Shown: in pieces, positions 62,701 through 64,000 of the stretch
Layout of the letters: every line of letters starts with the position of its first letter
Position numbering within the stretch: the first letter of the stretch is position 1
Assembly: GCA_964035575.1 (NCBI GenBank)
Contig: OZ037878.1
Coordinates: 1,364,001 to 1,428,000 of the forward strand
Direction of reading: 5' to 3'
Source: Rhynchopus sp. YZ270_cl-10
Lineage: Eukaryota > Euglenozoa > Diplonemea > Diplonemida > Diplonemidae
Length of the DNA stretch: 64,000 nt
The notes under the pieces: model-generated
Told to the model about the DNA's origin: nothing
Seen by the model: the letters and a program-made list of their open reading frames with translations, nothing else
The model's database searches: none
Program-made: the position numbers and the translations under genes

Positions 62701-62759
62701 TCATCAAAGTCTTCTTCTATCATATGGCCAGAGAGATTTTGATATCCCCCTTCAAACAT
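56703..62759 (-). CDS. Helitron Rep/helicase with C-terminal OTU protease domain
   Basis: Rolling-circle transposase of 2018 residues in one open frame. Order: N-terminal cysteine/histidine motifs (CDVCEWC near residue 90; VCRKCGAKLFFGE near 245), helitron-like domain, HUH Rep motif RGLPHLHLLLW near 728 and two-tyrosine motif YLFKYLFK near 885. Then a Pif1-type helicase: Walker A GAAGTGKT near 1270, IVFDEV near 1359, GGDFKQ near 1396, INKSQGQTL near 1653 and YVALSRC near 1679. A basic KKRKR..KKRKK stretch near 1805 looks like a nuclear signal. The end carries an OTU domain: DGTCFYHAVDQ near 1840 with catalytic-type D and C, and a distal DHFNIG near 1979. Key residues are present and there is no internal stop, so it may be active. 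The start is the first ATG; no upstream in-frame extension was evaluated. Confidence 0.95.
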   Translation of the reverse strand: MFEGGYQNLSGHMIEEDFDDCAREPPSKDWSRYLTNMRESLRLSAETSRMQLEDINFFCSQYETPHTQCDVCEWCLQRYNKTKIHDPHCLFRHMHITHIAKCRLAYVIASIRTITNKASFRDLFSVHPELESRWNSSLDSLTRSDKNKVRLLEEEKCDAMQGLSPYILGSIENCANDICERWLEKRSDTLRKNGPICQALVAEFENRVSTSEMCGRSLDPSLHSAAMKLEDYTNGCVSYADIGGMNSVCRKCGAKLFFGEVRGEGRYGICCNRIKERDIPAPIEFENDNHKRLFSDQMFLKNSYRLNSYHQMAKALHTPHKLFSNTRGIHNIVVKGKGVKKIMGLSDDAETRNQTWFVGGYNEQDRALKGLQEMERIPELERDTTLYQDIMTMLKDNCYVRMFRRASVLMDSAEENTHVAINFDDLRGPEKTGREYANAAAEDELRAVYTVSTGTDDHKYAAGWGRQQYSVIMQGEAEGEGEGNDIYSRKISDFDARFEPLCFPLIHVCPKDSTGWRHSRKDEATPNPYSGVSAQEYGCFHLFSRATEKNPDGEPGPALIGRKLTEYFFLQLGIRAITQRISYHSQQIVKKYATKEFLEEARVTKVVENRRVTTHDATNDTTTATTTLYASYPRGKRARIQDLNDSLALKARLGCPDYFLTMTANPHWPEILRELRPGERPCDRSDLVHRVFNLKMDQLERKLKENALGTYQAMVRVVEYQKRGLPHLHLLLWVSKEHKPKSAAIFDMAVSCQLPDPETQEELYNLVSEQMMHTKCDTVPSARCKVPGPDGNARCKQHYPKNFREDTLATETGMYSYGMRPNNGRTSAVAEKDQERARKLATEGKVHPSCRDNRYVVSYNIVLLTQFMSHFNIEAVGSPVVIRYLFKYLFKDDEYANVSVSAKDGEKNKTDECMSYLTGIHIGSLEAIGYLLGTKMRYIDPSVTRLDVHLAGQQRLYYFPGKEAEALDKATDTTLTAWFAANSDAKRDPSSKYQGIQTLNYITVPEYFAFSRDKAEWTLRKSYVYCPRTESLVTTDRSRAAKSHLLAIGRLYRTPVLDKELQALRTILMVRKGPTSFDDLMTVEGKKCESFTDAANEMGLLQDGELVKLTLVDAVKTTVSGRCLRFTLAVLLNSFAIPPNNMKELWKTYKVELCKRPLKQGETAPDEEATVSEQEENEALLDIQNVLRNICGSDVKLEVFGLPTPTAAVRSANDGVSWVMKDEIYNMEKQWQEWEKIEPKLNTKQREAVQRVQLSVTQGKGEMFLLQGAAGTGKTFTYQAMLSWCRSHRGVPAQGDTHRPNIALAVASSGIAAMLLPGGRTSHNRFKFPLDLYPDDHHSVCKLTKEIEDLIRSTDLIVFDEVVMANRGHIELLDRTCRKVTGKAMWFGGITVVLGGDFKQILPVTEGDKSATLKNCLHTSPLFQNMTMLSLIEIMRQKDDKNWATYLGTIGDGSCNDRDGSISLPRNLYRKDCGDYVVPDDLITHVFPLIGEGVVGNGMILAPTNKAQKAMNNICLKRLCGKQKEELHEFQLTGKDTCTEESVEGESAIDSDVMNAYQQTGIPDHCITVKVGAPLMLLKNLNPPKGLCNGTRFIVTGVTQLNIQGIIVGDPKRVGTAVNIPRVKNTPDEKKAGFSMQRVQFPVALSFASTINKSQGQTLDRVGLDLTESQCFAHGQLYVALSRCPKAEHVKVAVPLKKWTKSNRTIVEPYRVSNPVYKDMLKSVADRGLEGIFIQLTEAEEAMLQSYHVMTDKEYSEQTHRQAKMPPPSNDHKFWDPMPMQCESIQFEDAEDLVYVAKKRKRDPEDKSPKKRKKNNPTSAETTTAQKPKLFITRVLGDGTCFYHAVDQSITKRIGQGNQLRRELELFVMQYSTTIKHHPLIVPENANTVSSIVGTYNALMNRITGRIDGTYATSDYAEQIEFALVSLLKRVLITIVKMNQDNNKPSSFHFLGNNLSTEQVLANIPAKDRIILLHTANPDHFNIGTGSPEHELETHKSGLEQLHRGFPNEILYQVDWEL

Positions 62760-63067
62760 AGTTTACGGTGTGTTATGTTTTTCTGTTATGTAGTGACTGG
62801 TGATGAATAAAAATGTTCTCAGAATTATTGAAAAAATATGTTATTACTTTTTTGTTGTTGTATCATGTGCTTTGATATTCTGTGTCTGACAAAATATACA
62901 AATAAAATGGGGGAGTAAAACGGAAAGGAAAACAAATAACAAACAAAAATTAACTGAGACAACAAAACCCACAAACCCGCAAGCCCACAAAGACATATCC
63001 CCACTTATCGCTATTTGGTATTTCGTTTTATTTTTTATCTTTAATGTTCACAACTCTACCACACAAA
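62760..63067. other. intergenic region between the two Helitron genes
   Basis: 5' flank of the large gene and 3' flank of the small one. It contains a block shared with the small gene's 5' flank (62874-62910) and a short C/A-rich stretch ACCCACAAACCCGCAAGCCC near 62967, echoing the 8-bp array. Confidence 0.7.
62874..62910 (-). promoter_or_regulatory. 5' flank block shared by both Helitron genes (large gene)
   Basis: GATATTCTGTGTCTG.CAAAATATACAAATAAAATGG (plus-strand reading) lies about 115-150 bp before the large ORF and recurs before the small ORF. It may be a promoter or part of a transposon 5' end. Confidence 0.5.
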
Positions 63068-63649
63068 TCATTGCATCAATAGACCTGTCACAGGCTCCCC
63101 CTTGAATAAGTATTTAAACAAATACTTAACAACAAGGACCCTTCGCTGGCGCCGATATTTCAGGAGAAGACTGTAATGAACCACCCACTTGTTGTTCATC
63201 AGATACTGACTGAAAGCGTTGTAGAGGTTTGGGTGTGATCCAGGGAGTTGTACGATGTGATCCACATTTAAAGGGTTCTTCGGTGATGTTTTGTTGTTGT
63301 TCCAAAAGATTGCGTGAGCATGGGGCAGACCCCTCTTCTGGTACTCCGTCACAATCACCGTTGCGATGTTTTCCCCAAGAACATTATTTTTTCTGATAAT
63401 ATTTACAAGCTCCTTAACCTTGAGGCAGAACACGCGGTGTACCAGATCCGGACGGTCCATAGCTGTCTCTCCTTCTAGCAGATTAGACTTGATCTCATAC
63501 CACATTGGGTTGAACTTTATGGTGAAGAATAAATCAGCTTCCCCATAGGATTCTCCGTGACGAAAAGTCGTAATGCAATGTTGGTCATCCTTCTTTGCAG
63601 ACTTCATTTTAAGAACGTCAGAACGTGCCTTCACAGCGTACTCAGACAT
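63068..63649 (-). CDS. compact Rep-only Helitron-type ORF
   Basis: 193-residue ORF with little besides the rolling-circle initiator domain: FFTIKFNPMWYEI, RPDLVHRVFCLKVKEL, HUH motif RGLPHAHAIFW near residue 110 and the two-tyrosine motif KYLFKYLFKG near 180. Relative to the large protein, about 70 residues between the two motifs are missing in frame, and there is no helicase or OTU domain. It differs enough from the large Rep to be another lineage. It could be a decayed relic or a small Rep kept intact; both catalytic motifs and the frame survive. Confidence 0.8.
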   Translation of the reverse strand: MSEYAVKARSDVLKMKSAKKDDQHCITTFRHGESYGEADLFFTIKFNPMWYEIKSNLLEGETAMDRPDLVHRVFCLKVKELVNIIRKNNVLGENIATVIVTEYQKRGLPHAHAIFWNNNKTSPKNPLNVDHIVQLPGSHPNLYNAFSQYLMNNKWVVHYSLLLKYRRQRRVLVVKYLFKYLFKGEPVTGLLMQ

Positions 63650-64000
63650 AGTTTATTTGTGTGTTTTGTATTTCCTTCTACTGATAAATATACTTTGTTA
63701 TTACAGAAAAAAAGAAATTTTCTATTTTTTTTTGTATCTGATATTCTGTGTCTGGAAAAATATACAAATAAAACGGAAAGCAAAAAAAAGTTAATCGCCT
63801 ACAGTTTCTCTTTTTTTGTGGCTCAAAAGACATAAAATGGGAGGGGAAAAAATAAAAGTTGTTTCTACACCACTTCTGTTGCATATGAAAGTCTATTGGC
63901 TGTCCTTACAAGCGCCTGCCAAAACGCTCGCCTTGTAGGTGTGGACTTTTTATATATATATTTTTGTTTCCTTTTTTTTTCGACTTATGGTATGAATGTG
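63650..64000. other. AT-rich 5' flank of the Rep-only ORF
   Basis: No gene seen. Long T runs, the shared block at 63740-63776 and an ACAAGCG...CGCCTTGT hairpin near 63907-63935. Confidence 0.6.
63740..63776 (-). promoter_or_regulatory. 5' flank block shared by both Helitron genes (small gene)
   Basis: GATATTCTGTGTCTGG...TATACAAATAAAACGG, about 90-125 bp before the small ORF, matching 62874-62910. Confidence 0.5.

Noticed and set aside
1-64000. CRISPR arrays, bacterial operons, ribosome binding sites or riboswitches
   Set aside because: The window is clearly eukaryotic nuclear DNA; the repeats are satellites or RNA genes without spacer-repeat architecture.

Overview
This is nuclear DNA of a spliced-leader trans-splicing protist, most likely a diplonemid (Euglenozoa, Paradiplonema-like). 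The key evidence is five small genes at 12.6-14.9 kb. Their RNA starts AACCAACGATTT, carries CAGTTTCTGTACTTCATTG just before a GTATGG donor, and ends in a hairpin, as in kinetoplastid and diplonemid SL RNAs. The species is an inference from that exon; the RNA genes themselves are read directly from the sequence. No host protein-coding gene is apparent.

Layout. 1-8969 is a homogeneous 401-bp satellite array of about 22 copies. 8970-12000 holds strongly diverged relatives of it, with several perfect palindromes. 12.0-15.85 kb is an RNA-gene cluster: five SL RNA genes, U6 snRNA, SRP (7SL) RNA, an unidentified Pol III-type RNA and U2 snRNA. 15817-55483 is a tandem segmental duplication. Copy A (15817-32600), copy B (32601-51644) and the truncated copy C (51645-55483) differ by only a few bases plus the number of 5S units. 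Each full copy carries U4, U5 and U1 snRNA genes, a 755-bp 5S rRNA repeat array, 48 tRNA genes, two reverse-strand 5S genes, a second copy of the unidentified RNA and blocks of a ~165-bp satellite. The duplication joint lies inside U2, so B and C keep only the first ~30 nt of that gene. Copy C stops inside a 5S gene at an (AAACCCGC)n array of about 60 units. From 56.7 kb to the end there are two reverse-strand Helitron genes: a 2018-residue Rep/Pif1-helicase/OTU protein and a compact 193-residue Rep-only ORF.

How it works together. The window is a depot for the RNAs of splicing, trans-splicing and translation: all five spliceosomal snRNAs, SL RNA, SRP RNA, 5S rRNA and tRNAs for all 20 amino acids (45 of the 46 usual eukaryotic anticodons; only Leu-UAA is absent). 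Two external promoter codes stand out. GCTTCCCTG (or a close variant) starts about 47 bp before each SL, U1, U2, U4 and U5 gene. A different 34-bp element, with its GACCC core 54 bp upstream, precedes U6, SRP RNA and the unidentified RNA, and also recurs in every 5S spacer. Eleven of the 48 tRNA genes per cassette encode C instead of the near-invariant U at position 33.
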